Notes under the pieces: model-generated
Told to the model about the DNA's origin: nothing
Seen by the model: the letters and a program-made list of their open reading frames with translations, nothing else
The model's database searches: none
Translations under genes and position numbers: made by a program
Shown here: piece by piece, positions 24,296 through 35,610 of the stretch
Layout: every line of letters begins with the position of its first letter
Numbering within the stretch: the stretch's first letter is position 1
Assembly: GCA_001792895.1 (NCBI GenBank)
Contig: MARA01000015.1
Location: 310,001 to 374,000, forward strand
DNA from: Lentinus brumalis
Lineage: Eukaryota > Basidiomycota > Agaricomycetes > Polyporales > Polyporaceae
Direction: 5' to 3'
DNA: 64,000 nucleotides

Positions 24296-24842
24296 CTTCG
24301 CAAGCTGCTCGCTGGGCAGAGCGTCGAGGGAGACGTTGAGGGCCAAGCCGGCGCAGATGCTGGAGCCTATATGGACAAAGGCGTCGCTGAGAATAGCTCA
24401 TGGATAGACAGCTTGAGTGAAGCAGTGGAGCAGCGGGTAGGCCATCTGATACAGAAGGGCGGCAGAAGCACAAGGCTACGAAGAGCACAGGGTCGAGGGA
24501 GGTCATACGACGGCGGGCGTGCCGTTACCGCATGCGGCGACGTCAGAGACCAATTGTGCCCAGGCGTATGTGTCTTTCGCCCGGCTGTGAGTTTTCTTGG
24601 TAGACGCAGCTCTGCAGTGAGACATCGCGATCAGACATGGACATCGAGAGACGAGGACAAGAGGAGGAGGGTGAATGCTAGACGCTAATAGACCTGCCCT
24701 GAACATCTCCTCGTGACCGCGTCCGTTCGATTCGAAACGCTTCGCTGCAACTTGAACCCTGCACTAGTCCATGATGTTTAGAGGACACCTCTGCTCTGTC
24801 TAGCTACACTCGTACACTCTTCGTACACTCAGACTGAACCCC
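24296..24842. other. Divergent intergenic region
   Basis: Lies between the divergent GDSL esterase and a small orphan gene, so it should hold both promoters. A short direct repeat of CGTACACTC occurs just before 24843. No gene seen. Confidence 0.5.
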
Positions 24843-25434
24843 ATGGCCAGACCTCGGCCGTGCCTTCGCACATGGCACTACGGCTTCCGTTTGGGAGAGC
24901 GGGAAGCAGTCGAATTGGCGAGACAAGTAATAACCAAGGAGCCTGCAGGTTCCGAGAAGCTGTACGGACTTCCTGACGTCGGCTCGATCGACGAACATAC
25001 GATGATGGACTCCCCGGAGGAGATGTCCCCTCAACAGTCGAAACTCGATGCCATCAGGGATTGGGCAAAGGTCTATGTCCAGGAAGAGACGGGCCTGCCG
25101 GTGTTCAACAAGATCAAGGCGGTCGCCGTGTCCATGCCTAACAATCCCTGCAAGCGGTTACACTTCATCATCTCTTTCGCCACGGTGACGACCTCCGACG
25201 GACGGAAGCCGGATATGGCCCACCGGGAGATTGTCAAGCACATGGACAGCATTGAGCGTGTCCGCGAGATCCTACCGCACGACGAGGGCGGTTGGTATCG
25301 AGACTTTGCTGAGTACGCAGCGGTACGTGACTGTCGACAGAACGATATTGGATATCCGACTGACTGCTGATAAGGAGAATCCGTGGTCGCCGCCAAAGGA
25401 CACTCCCTCAACTGGCGACGATTCTACCTCTTGA
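24843..25434 (+). CDS. Small orphan protein
   Basis: A 179-residue protein from two exons (24843-25322 and 25375-25434). The 52-base intron has GTACGT and TAAG ends, and the phases agree. The protein starts MARPRPCLRTWHYGF and has a charged helical part around SKLDAIRDWAKVYVQEETG. A possible beta-rich part follows, with CKRLHFIISFATVTT, and it ends GDDSTS. No signal peptide or membrane segment is present. I do not recognise the family. The long open exon and clean intron support a real gene; the function is unknown. Confidence 0.6.
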
Positions 25435-26197
25435 GTTCCCGCCGTACTTAGAGATGTGTTGGCTCCGAATCTTTCCTGTGTATACTAGGTGCCGCTTCAG
25501 GCTCTCTTTAAGACCTTGAGCGTTGACCTGTACTTCTGCATCATACATGTACTATACCACTCCATCTCGCACGTATAGTATGATCTACGATGATTTGTGC
25601 TCATATGCCCTACATGATGGCAATGTCAACGACGTCCGACAGTCACGTTTCGCACGCAGCGTGCTCTTCGCACGTTCCGCATATAATCGCCCCGTCTGCA
25701 TGCAAGCAGATCAGATGGACGCCTCGAAGAAACACGACTCGCTGAGCGCAAGGCTCTCCGAGTGTGGCGCCCGCCGGACGTTCGACGCCGGTGTTGTTCA
25801 GTGGAACCCCTGGGCATATCAAGCGGGAGAGTCGACCAGGATGACGGTCATCGTGATCCACAGCCGGCGGAAGTCGTCGTCCGAGTATCGTCAAGGGCTA
25901 CAATGCCCTGTAGAGTACGTGCATGGTCAGTCATAAAACATCAGATGCCATAAGCATGCATCACGCCTGCGACTCCTCCTCCTCCTCCTCCTCCTCCTCC
26001 TCCTCCTCACCAGCTCGTGGTCGAGGAAGACGTGACTCGCATTAGTGCACACGTACCCAGACACCTCAAACCCGGAAGTGCCGAAGTCCGTGTCTTCTGG
26101 CCGCTTTCCCAGCGGCTGCCTCGACCGCCGCCTCCTACCGCAGCACGATACTATAATCCGCCGTAGTTTCCCTCCCGGACCCCAACCACATACACAT
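25435..26197. other. Intergenic stretch with a CTC microsatellite
   Basis: A plus-strand open stretch at 25523-25936 has no known domain and overlaps low-complexity DNA. The rest is the promoter side of the nucleotidyltransferase-like gene. Confidence 0.45.
25973..26008. repeat. (CTC)n microsatellite
   Basis: About twelve uninterrupted CTC triplets. On the minus strand they read as poly-Arg within a spurious frame. Confidence 0.9.
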
Positions 26198-26964
26198 ATG
26201 CCGCGTCCCGCCACACTCGACGAGATATACGACGTCACCGAGAAAGCCGTCGACGTCTTCCGCGACCATGGCCTGAGGTCCTGTCTGTTCGGAAGCGCGG
26301 CATGCAGTCTCTACGGCGTCGACCGTACCCCGAACGTAAGCCCAGTCGGCCTCTATCATCCACGGTCAGCCGGAGCGTGACGGGGGAACTTTGACATATA
26401 CAGGACGTAGATCTGGTCGTACTCACCTTTGACTACGACCAAGAGCAGCTCAAGCAGCTCCTCGTAGACAGCGACAGCGACTTCTACCTCGTTCCTTCCC
26501 GGAACCCTTCAGCAACCTACAGCATCCTCTGGTGCCAGCTCCCGGGCAGCAGCGGGCGTCGTAATCGTGGTCATGGCCGCGGTCGCGGTAGCGCACAGCG
26601 CAGCTGCAAAGTCGACATCCTCATCCCCGGGGTGCTCAACATCCCCGACGTCCCGCGGAGGCGGATCAAGATGCTCTCCGGGCTCCCCACAATGCCGCTC
26701 ATCCCGCTCCTCCTTCTGAAGCTGCAGGGGTGGTCGAACCATCGGGACTCGCCCAGAGGGGACATGCAGGAGAAGCAGTATGTCGATGCGGAGGATATTC
26801 TGGAGCTGCTGGAGATCGCGGTGGAGCGGGGCCAGGAGGTGTGGCAGGCGAACTTGTCGTGGATGCCGAAGGGACTGATCGACGACTCTGAGGCACGGGT
26901 GGAGGACTTTATGGAAGAGTATCCGGATAGTTCGATGGACTGGGAAGCGGTTGGGTTCCATTGA
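26198..26964 (+). CDS. Nucleotidyltransferase-fold protein
   Basis: A protein of about 232 residues from two exons (26198-26335 and 26404-26964; 68-base intron, phase 0). It begins MPRPATLDEIYDVTEKAVDVF and then shows CLFGSAACSLYG, followed by RTPNDVDLVVLTF. A Gly-Ser turn followed some ten residues later by Asp-x-Asp is the metal- and nucleotide-binding signature of the polymerase beta/MNT nucleotidyltransferase superfamily. The third acidic residue may be in SCKVDILIPG. The rest (LIPLLLLKLQGW, then an acidic helical C-terminus) fits the helical lobe of small stand-alone members. Substrate unknown. An Arg/Gly-rich insert (GSSGRRNRGHGRGRGS) between the second strand and the third acidic site is odd. 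No partner gene that would make a toxin-antitoxin pair was seen. Confidence 0.75.
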
Positions 26965-27773
26965 AGCAGTCCTGTAGCTAGACGTACCAATCGGTCTTAT
27001 CTTTGCCACTGAGAACTCCCTCTCCTCGTGCGATCTCTCTTGAAACGCATGCGAGTGACCCGGAAGGTGTTTCCCCCATCGGCCAGGGAAGACGTGGGTA
27101 AGACTGTCTCGCTCGTCAATACTAGTGTGTTCAGCATTGAATGGTAAGCGACATACCGAAGCTCTACGCAATGTTATGTCAAGCAGTTGTGAGCTGCAGG
27201 CGTTGCCGATGTCTGCCCGATCTGGACCTCAAAGGGAAGGGTAGCTGTCTGTCCGGTGACGTCAGAAGAGTATCTGTGGTCGGTCAATATATATACAAAC
27301 AGCTCATCCGAAGACTTGAGTCCCAGTGAGAACGGTCCCTATTCTGTTCGATTTCAAGCTAGGAGAATCTAGGGTAAGCTAGGCTGGTCGTCGGAAGACA
27401 ACATAGATTGACGCTCCTTCCATTCTAGGCGTCGTGTTGCCTACTTTTGGAGCATGAACTCAACTTCAGAGCTTCAACTTGTCTACTTTCCGCAGCTGCA
27501 CCTCGCGATGTGCGCAAGTTGTGCCCCTGGAGTGCGCAATCGCACAGCCGACACATTGAGAAGTTGCAACTGCTTGACGAAGTTTTGAACACAGAACAGA
27601 CGTGAGTCCCTCTCTTATGTAAGCACCATGGCCTGGGCAATTTCGACGGCTCGGCCCTCGCCTGCAGCATTCCTCTCTCTCTCTCACCACCATCATCTCC
27701 GCCTGTGTGTCTGCGACTTGCACCCTCCTCACAGTCTTCTGCCACGCTCGCAAGGTCTTGCAGTACTTATCCT

Positions 27774-27791
27774 TAAGTAAGTACTTACTTA
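27774..27791. repeat. 18-base perfect palindrome
   Basis: TAAGTAAGTACTTACTTA is its own reverse complement. A related AGTAAGTACTTACC string lies at about 30806, there serving as a splice donor of the transposase-like gene. Confidence 0.85.
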
Positions 27792-28074
27792 GTCCGGACG
27801 CCTCTGTCATGTTGCTGACGTCACTGCGCGCATATAGGGACTCACTCAGTAAGAACCTCATCGAACAGCGCATTTAGCTTGGAATGGTGAGTTGCAGTAG
27901 CCCTACGGAGTGTGGAGGAGGGGCGGAAGGTCGGCGCTGTAGACATGGAGGCATTGGGTCGGATAGGCAGGCCGGAAATGGAGGTGAGTGCCTCGTAGCT
28001 CTGATAGATGCTCAGCTTAACGTCGCATTCACACAGCCTTTGAAGACACGCGAGGTGTGGTCGAGAACCGAATT

Positions 28075-28225
28075 GCTGATGGACATCGCGAGCGCGGCAC
28101 TCGGACGCGGCGACGGACAATGCGAGCGCGGCACTTGGGCACAGCGGCAGACCTGAGGCGACGCTTGGGCGCGGCGATGGACGTAGCGAGTGCAACACTC
28201 CGGCACGGCGGAGCACCTCGCGAGC
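28075..28225. repeat. Degenerate GC-rich tandem repeat
   Basis: About four units of roughly 32-36 bases built on a GCGAGCGCGGCACTYGGRC-like core, each ending in a GGCGACGGAC-like or related string. The units differ by many substitutions, so the array is old. Confidence 0.55.
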
Positions 28226-28984
28226 ACGGTGAGTGCAAGGTTTTGGCGCAGAGCGGTGGGCTGGGTACTTGGGGTACCTGGAGGGCGGGGATAAATATGG
28301 GCATAGCTATATGTGTATATGTGCCTGTAGTACGATACATGTCAATCTATTATTCCAATCCTGCAAACACACCAGTAGCGTTGAGTAGGGCGTAATAGAT
28401 CTGCTCATGAGTGTCGGTTGGAATCATCTAGGGAGACCTATAAAACCGGGACAATTCTGTACTGTCGTCTATACGGGTCTATTATGGGCTATTGAAGTGC
28501 TCAGCATAGCTTATAATACGTGGTAATTGTTCGTAATAGGTCCGATTCTCACTGGGCTTGAGTACGCACCTTTGCTCTCTTCCCCCATTACTCCTGCCTA
28601 GCCTCTCCGGACATTGACGTCGACGCACGGTGCGTCCGCGCTGTGTTCCGACTAGACGACCTCAGTATCTCGGTTGCTGCCTAGGACTCGACAAGTTCTG
28701 TCTGTCGATGGTCGGGCATAGAGAGTAGGACGCGAAGATGCAGCTACTCGACGACTGCGTGAGTCGCCACTAGTGTCGTCGCGTTCGTGTCGCCTTGTGT
28801 CGCCGCCGTCGCGCTCTGTCGCGTGGCAGCCCCCGTGGAAAGCACGTGATCGTGCCGCAGCGTGTCGGGGAGCTCCGCCATTCCAAGGGAGTTCCCGTTT
28901 TGGACCGAACGACCGATTGACCGAATCGTTGCGACCGTTCGACCGTTTGCTGCGTGCATGTGACCTTGTTTGTCCGTTTGTGGT

Positions 28985-29018
28985 TAGGGTTAGCCCCTTT
29001 TCCCCAGGGCTAACCCTA
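28985..29018. repeat. Telomere-like inverted repeat (hairpin)
   Basis: Perfect 12-base arms TAGGGTTAGCCC and GGGCTAACCCTA are separated by a 10-base loop. The arms contain TTAGGG, the usual fungal telomere unit, and another TTAGGGT follows at 29021. It lies about 210 bases past the stop of the transposase-like gene. Confidence 0.8.
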
Positions 29019-29226
29019 GATTAGGGTCAGCACCTAATCGGGAAAGAGGAACGTGGGGTTAAGGACGCGCGAAGTCGCGACAGACAAAAGACGTGCATTA
29101 GACTGCTGCTACGATAGCTAAACATATACAAAGTATACAGTAGGTGTCAAGGTGAATATAGAGTGCAAAGCTGTATCTGCGAGGCGTTCACATAAGCGAA
29201 AACAAGAGGGATTGTATCAGGAGGGG

Positions 29227-32200
29227 TTAACTCGAAGATGTGCTCGCTACCGCAGGTGCGCCGCCGCCAAGGCAGTCCAGACGGAGATGCTTCAGTCCAT
29301 TGTGCTCGACGACAAGCTCGGGGAGTGCGGGTGCGAGCGTGAGGTACTCGAAGAGGCGGAAAAGGAAGGGGCCGTTGGGTTCAGCCTGTGTCGTGCGCGC
29401 ATGGAACATCTTCGCGAAGGCGAGGCACTCGAGGTCGGCCACAAGATCGCGCCCTTCGTTGACAATTGCCTTCTCGTGTAAATCACGGAGCGCTTTGAGG
29501 AACTCGATGGCGTTGAAGTGGGTGCCTTTCGAGAAAAGGCCTGGGGGCTGCGGCCAATCAGGGAGGACATCCGACCCAATGCTCCCGCCGCACCGCACAC
29601 CGTCCGAGCAATGCTTCTTCTTGTGATTTGCTGCGGATCCGAGTCCGCCCGGATACTTGATCTGCTTGCAACGAGCGCAGGTCTGCTGCGCCCTTTGCTG
29701 CGCATGGGAATACGTAAACGCGTGAGCATGGAATGTCGCGAACGTAGCCTCGATGTAACTCACCATGGCGGCGGCCGATTTCCCGGAGTCTGCCTTGACG
29801 AGAGAGACAACATGACAATGTCGCCTCCAGAACTCCTCGCTTCCTCCGCTTCTGGCTAGAAGATGGTTAGCAACATCGGACGACCTGGTGAGAGATGTAG
29901 TACATACACGTGTAGTCGTTCAAGGAGACCCTCTTGACGATCATCGCCTCCACCTCGTGCAGCTTGTCGACGAGTGCACGCGGAAGCTTTGGAAGGGGAA
30001 CTGCTATGCCTTGCTTGCAGCAGCGGTCGGCGAGTGTCTTGTTGTACTGCACAGTAGCCTTGACCCACATGTGCGAGGTCATCCCGAAAGACGTCCACTT
30101 CTCGGACGCCCGCAAGTCCATAAACGTGAAAAATTCGTCGCTCTCGCCAATCTTCAGGGACAACGGATTGATGTGCGTTGTGACGTGGAACAATCGCTCC
30201 GAGGGGGTGAGTTTCGACGGACTCGGCGTGAAGGGGAGACTGAGGGGAGCTGTCAATGCAGCGACGGTGCTGGCAGTGTCGCTACGAGTAGGGTGAGACT
30301 TCTCGACACCATCCGCGTTCGTAGTGCCGTCAGAACAGATGTTTGTAGTGCCACCAGCGGAGAGGGATGCAGATATTTTGAGGAAAGAGTCCAATGTGCC
30401 GGTCGCGCGGCTGGATGACATCTGCAAGATGACAAGAGATGAGCTTTCGAGCCCTCACCGGCCAGCGATAGGGACGTACCATGTTCACTGCGCCGCATAC
30501 CTTCTTGCGAGTGTGATCGTCTTCGATGATGTCCGAACCGCGTACTGTCAGGTCGAGCTTCCGCTTTGTTGCGCTGGACGCCATGCCGACGGTCGTGACA
30601 TTGTCTATATTCCGGATAGTTGTATTAGCTTTCTATACTTGCGAGACAAGGGCGATAGCTTACCTCCTTGAGCTGCGGTAGCTTGAGATGCTGTTGTCGC
30701 AGACGAGCGCGCTGCAGCGAGCATGGACATCGAGTGTTGTTCATGAACGAAGATCTGCAAGAGGAGAACAATTAGAACTTTGCGACGCTGAAAGCCAGTG
30801 TTAGTAGTAAGTACTTACCGTGGTAGGTAGCGATACAGGCTGTTCGACTGGCGTCATGATCTCAATACTGTCCTCAGGGGTTGAACGAGACTTGACGACG
30901 GTGTTCTGGTCGAGCTTCATGGTTGCGCGCTGGGTCTGAGCGAGAGAGCTCAACGTCGCCGGAGTCAAACTGAGCCCGGGCGCAGGGGCAACGGGGTTAG
31001 CTAACGACATGGCGGATGGGTCGGGGGATGTTGGTTGCAACGGCAAGGTGGTGGAAGGGCGAGGAAGAGGAGCATCGAGGAGACGAGGATCGATGTTCAG
31101 GTAAGAGATCGTACTAGTAGAAGGGTCCAGACACGAGAGCTCTCCCCGCGACGCCTTCTCGAGCGTGTCCTCGTCATCCGACTCTTCCTTGGGCATCTGC
31201 AGGAGCCCGCCGAATGTCGCGTTATATTCGGATGGGACCAGTCCGAAGGTCTCATTCACAGCGACGCTACGCAGTATAGGACGAGAGGGACGCTTGGCGA
31301 CAGCAGCGAGGGAATTCCATAGCTTGTGCACGTTGTTCGCAAGGCGGACGTGGTGCGAACCTGAGATGCTGGTGGCGAATGCGGCAGTGTGTACGAGGTG
31401 CTCAGGAGGAAGAGGGTCGAGATGAAGGCCCATGGCTCGGCGCAAATTGCGGCGAAGGACGAGGTCGTGGCCGAGGGAGGTGAACATTACGATGCCGCTG
31501 GGGAAGGACCGCATGATGGAGTTCCATCCCTTGTGGGAACCCTCTATGCGGCTCCCATCGCACGCGAGATCTTCGCGAGTCCGCTCAAGGCAGCCTTTCT
31601 TGACGTGGTTGAGTTGGTCGGCGTGAACCTGAAGTAGTTGTTGAGTGTTCACATTCAGAAGCAATGCGAGTCTATGGGCAGTATCCCACGCACCTTTGCG
31701 GCAGCAACCGACCACACACTGCCCTTACGCGCCCACTTATCGAACACGTCATTCAAGCGCTTCTCCTGCTCAGCCCGATTCCTATAGCGAGCGTACTTAT
31801 GGCCATCTTCGCCTGCCCTGTTCTTAACGATCGCGTCGACGACATCCTTCGCGACAGCGCCACGAAGCGGATTCTTTGTGCCGTTGTGCACAACGGCAAG
31901 GTACCTAATTTGCGACTAATAAGGTGAGTGTATGCAATGACAGCAAACGCGTACTCACCGCCCTAGTAGATGGAACACATCCAAAGCAACATGCACACCT
32001 GGGAAGACACTTTGAATTGTCCCACGGACATAACAGCAATTGTCAGCTATAAACATCTCCGGCATCGGTATGTCCAGGCACTCATGGCGGTTCTTGATGC
32101 CACGTAACAGTTCACCGAGCTCCGCATTCGATAGCGACTGACACATACGCTGCACAGGGACATCAGCAACGTCGATAGAGATGGGATACAGGGAGATAGA

Positions 32201-33622
32201 GGGCGGAGGGTCTAGAGACGTACCCAGGAGTCGGTGAAGTTGTTCTCATCAATACAGGTCAGGATACCGCCTTTCATAACATTACTCCTTGATTTCTTGC
32301 TATCAACGAGGGTCGCCTTTGCAGACGCCTTGAAGGTGTTGTCAATTGAGTAGATACGTCCTGTAAGAAGTCTCGCACTGTCAAGATACAGTACACGTCG
32401 ACAACAAGGACAGGTACGTACCGGCGAGAGTTTGCATGTACTCTGTGGACTCCTTCTGGCGCGTGCGATTACTGAACTCCAACCAGACATCGGTGATGAA
32501 GTCGTCCGAGATGGAAGAGTCGCCGTAACTCGAAGTGTCCTCCGAGGACTCAGAGTCCGAGTCGTACCGGAGCCGGAACTCCTTCAGCAACGAAGGATTG
32601 AACATGAGCTCGGCGCGGCGAGTGGAGAGCGCCTGGAGGTACTCCCGTTCACGTAGACGAAACTCCAGTAAGTGCAGTTCTGTTCGATGGCAATGATTAA
32701 CATTCGCACTGACACGGACGAGACGAGACCGTACGCACGTCGTATGTTCTCCGCTAAGCCTCCGGACGTAGACGAGGGACGCATCTCTATGATGAGGTCG
32801 AAGAGATCACGCGTGACGCCGCAGCGCTGGGTAAAGATCGGGATTCCTCCTGCCGTCCGCGTCAGAGCAGATACATGCAGGCGAGCTCATCACGAGCATT
32901 ACGATACGACTCACTTGGTATTTCCCAGTGCTCCCACTTCTCCCAGAAGATCTGCGACGTCGTGGCGAAGCAGTGTTGCAGAGGTTTCCCAGATGCGGTA
33001 AGCACACCAGCCACGGCCCTCTTCTCGCACACCTTGCAGCGAAGCTGATAACCAATTGCAGACTCCTCGGCACGAATCCCATGCAAGTCACGGTGCCCAG
33101 TATTCGTCCAACTATCCCACAACACGTCGACGGAGTCGCACTGTGGGCACTTCTTCAGGCCGTCGTAGTAGAAGGGATGGACGACGTTCAATGGCCGAAC
33201 GTATGCCACTTCGGGTTTGATACGAGCCTTCTTGTCGCGCTTCAAGAGCTGCGCGTAGGACGGCGGGACGAACCGAGGACCGAAGTTAGGGATTGTGGGC
33301 GGAAGAGTCGGAGGTAAGGAACCCTTCTTCGCGTTCCCATGCAGCTTTGTGATGTTGTACCCGTAGATGACATACTCAACGACATGAGCCTCCCAGAGCA
33401 GCTGCGCCTCCATACACGCATGAGGAGGTCGGCTTTGCTTCCATTTCTTCACTCTATGGCTGACCTGTTGACGAACATATGTTCAGGGGTACCAGAATGA
33501 GCGCGCCCGCATGAACCTACCGAAGTCTGCCAGTTTTCCGCAAAAGGAGCACGTTCTTCTGGAGGTATTGAGTCGAGGATGATGGCGAGTACCACCTCTG
33601 GTTCGAACGGTGTCTCGTTCAT
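29227..33622 (-). CDS. Zinc-ribbon/DDE transposase-like protein (DUF6729 type)
   Basis: A large multi-exon gene of a basidiomycete family with transposase features. It begins MNETPFEPEVVLAII. A zinc ribbon follows (KKCPQCDSVDVLW, then YQLRCKVCEK), as in proteins annotated DUF6729. A DDE-like core comes next: SIDNTFKASAKATL with the first Asp, MFIADNCCYVRGTIQSVFPG with the second, LDVFHLLGRY, and DGSRIEGSHKGWNSIMR with the Glu. A Pro/Ser-rich linker, a block with SERLFHVTTHINPLSL, and a Cys/His segment CARCKQIKY plus NHKKKHCSDG with DWPQPPGLFSKG lead to the C-terminus ending ASTSSS. Wherever I joined exons the frame stayed open and the acidic residues are kept, so it may be active or domesticated. 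Terminal inverted repeats were not found. Some exon ends are approximate, and it could be more than one gene. Confidence 0.7.
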
Positions 33623-34192
33623 GTTGGCGGGACGTAGTGGGGCAGGAGGAAGAGAAAGAGGGGTAGTTTGGAGTCGCCTCGAAGACCCCGATCAAATCAC
33701 TCAAACCGTCCATCGCATTCTCCTCCAGTACCCGCAACACTCGCGTAGCGGCGGAGAGAGCGGACGTCGGCTCAGCATACATCAGGTTCTTCGTCAGGGC
33801 CTTGCACGCGCTCCGTCCTCAGCATATGCAGGTAAAATGTCTTCCTCCGATGTTGCTAGTCACTGCATGTATGTCTCGTACGTACCTACAGTGTCTATAC
33901 TAGTACATGCACTACAACCTCAGTGATGTGTGTCGTCTGCCTCGTTCCGCTGCTCCCACCGCGTGCGTAGAACTTGACGATTATCCCGCCCAGGTCTACC
34001 GACTCGCGGCCTACCTACTCGCTTCCGCTCATCAGCTTCGGCTTCGGACCCTGACCGTGATACAAGAATGATGCGCCCAATGGCGCATCCATGTATGTTA
34101 CATTGACTGTGTCGCAGTAGTGCGAACTTAGCTACATAGAATCCATGTCATATCGTAGTACATAGCACGAAAGGGCTACTGGTCTTCCAAGA
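33623..34192. other. Intergenic stretch upstream of the transposase-like gene
   Basis: Holds the promoter side of the transposase-like gene and the 3' end of the next orphan. The minus-strand frame upstream to 33782 is probably leader. No inverted repeat matching the 29 kb hairpin was seen. Confidence 0.45.
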
Positions 34193-34910
34193 TTACAAGA
34201 ACTGCATGAAACAATACTCAGCTGCAGCAATCTTCTGCGCGGACTCGTCCTGATCCCCGTAGCTCCATAAATAAAACAGCACATGCACCGGGCGACCAAA
34301 CGGAACCTCAGCGAGGGATTCCGGAATGATCTGCTCGCCCTCCTGCGTGTACAACGGCAAATCGTCGACCCTTGACTAGTGCGTATAGCGTCAGCATCAT
34401 GCGCCGAATATGAACGGCAAATGAACATACTTCGTGCTTGACGTATAGAGCCCAGCTTACTTGCAACATGCCGGCGTTGCCCTCGCCCCTACCTCGGGAC
34501 GTGAACTCTCCAAGCGCGACATCCTTCCCTAGGCCATCCTGCATGATCTCTTCGAGTCGGTCGAGCAGTTTTGACCACTCGGTTGGCGATGTGGCGCCTG
34601 GGGTGCCCTCCGGGCACGCTTCTAGCCAACAGGACGATATGGGGTAGGGATCCTCGGGGTAGAGCTCGCGGTCGCCGCTCATCGTGAGGTAACAGCGTTG
34701 AGGAGAAATTTGCACGACGGCGCCATATATAACCGGCAGTCGATAGCGCGGCCCATTCAGGGTCGGAGCCACTTGAGTGTAAAGCCGCCGAGTGGGGACG
34801 CCAGTCTTGCAGAAGACAGCATCGGGGAGGAGAGTCGAAGCTGAACATGAGGGAAAATCGATCCAATAGTCGATACCTTCGACCTCTGCGACGCAAAGTC
34901 TTTGAGGCAT
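34193..34910 (-). CDS. Orphan protein, 220 residues
   Basis: A two-exon gene (34431-34910 and 34193-34375, intron 55 bases, phase 0). The protein starts MPQRLCVAEVEGIDYWIDF, includes PVIYGAVVQISPQRCYLTMS and SSCWLEACPEGTPGATS, and ends YCFMQFL. It has no signal peptide or membrane helix; it looks like a compact soluble protein. I do not recognise the family, though similar orphans occur in mushroom genomes. Both exons fit with consistent phase, and a TATA box about 55 bases upstream supports a real gene. Confidence 0.6.
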
Positions 34911-34962
34911 GGTCAGACGTAAGAAGAGAGAGCGAATACGAGTGCCTACCTCCTGAGTGCTC

Positions 34963-34969
34963 CTATATA
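34963..34969 (-). promoter_or_regulatory. TATA box of the 220-residue orphan
   Basis: TATATAG on the minus strand about 55 bases before the ATG. Confidence 0.45.
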
Positions 34970-35350
34970 GCGATGACGGAAGATGTCATCGGTAAGAAGT
35001 CGAACGGAGGGCCCTGCATGTACATCAGCTTCTCCCATCTGCATCTGGCTGGAATCTCGGAGAGACGTACCTCGGTTCCATAGTACGGGGTTGAGATTCG
35101 CGAGATGGGTCGGGGCTCAGGACATCTTGTGTTTGCGTTTGTACACGGTCGCGGAGAGGTGACCATATTTGGCAACTACGTTGCCCAAACGGGCAGACAA
35201 CATGCCCGAGCTCGCGTCTCTATATTTCTGCCTATTCCAGCATCAGGCAACCGCACGTAAGAGGCAGCGTAGCGAGCGAGAAGTGTACGGGAGATATGCA
35301 GCACAATATAGTGCTCGATAGCTTGTCCGGGAAGGTCTGCAAAGGTCTGC

Positions 35351-35373
35351 GGGCGGGCGGGCGGGCGGCGGGA
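35351..35373. repeat. (GGGC)n run
   Basis: Four GGGC units followed by GGCGGG, in the promoter region of the large PH-like gene. Confidence 0.8.
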
Positions 35374-35610
35374 AGGCGCCTAAAGATACTGCATTGGGGA
35401 ACTCCCCAGGCGGTGCCCCTATTTGGCTCCCAGACCTCCCCAGCCCCCTCGGTCGGCCCGCCTTCGGCGGGACCTCCCTCGGAATGACCGATTTGCCGCG
35501 TGTCGGCCACCGGATCGGGATCTGCGGCTACTGAGGCGGCACGATTAGCGCGAGTCGTCAATCGCGCTCTGGTCGTCGTCCTTGCCCTCCTCCACGTCGC
35601 CCCCGCCGTC

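Larger units (their letters stand above)
26965..29226. other. Gene-poor, repeat-bearing region
   Basis: About 2.2 kb without a gene I can support. It holds an 18-base palindrome, degenerate GC-rich tandem units and a telomere-like hairpin (listed separately). Short frames at 27425-27873 and 27842-28216 (minus) look like by-products of low-complexity DNA. Confidence 0.5.
34911..35610. other. Divergent intergenic region
   Basis: Between the divergent orphan and the large PH-like gene. Contains a GGGC-rich run at 35351-35373 and a small CCCGCCTTCGGCGGG hairpin near 35460. No gene seen. Confidence 0.5.

Noticed and set aside
25973..26008. Poly-Arg peptide encoded on the minus strand
   Set aside because: It is only the CTC microsatellite read in one frame.
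22539..26964. Possible biosynthetic or defence cluster around the GDSL esterase and nucleotidyltransferase-like gene
   Set aside because: The genes differ in strand and spacing, and no core synthase, toxin partner or shared promoter motif is visible.
28430..29030. Possible long terminal repeat next to the transposase-like gene
   Set aside because: No second copy of this stretch was found upstream of 33622, so an LTR pair is not supported.
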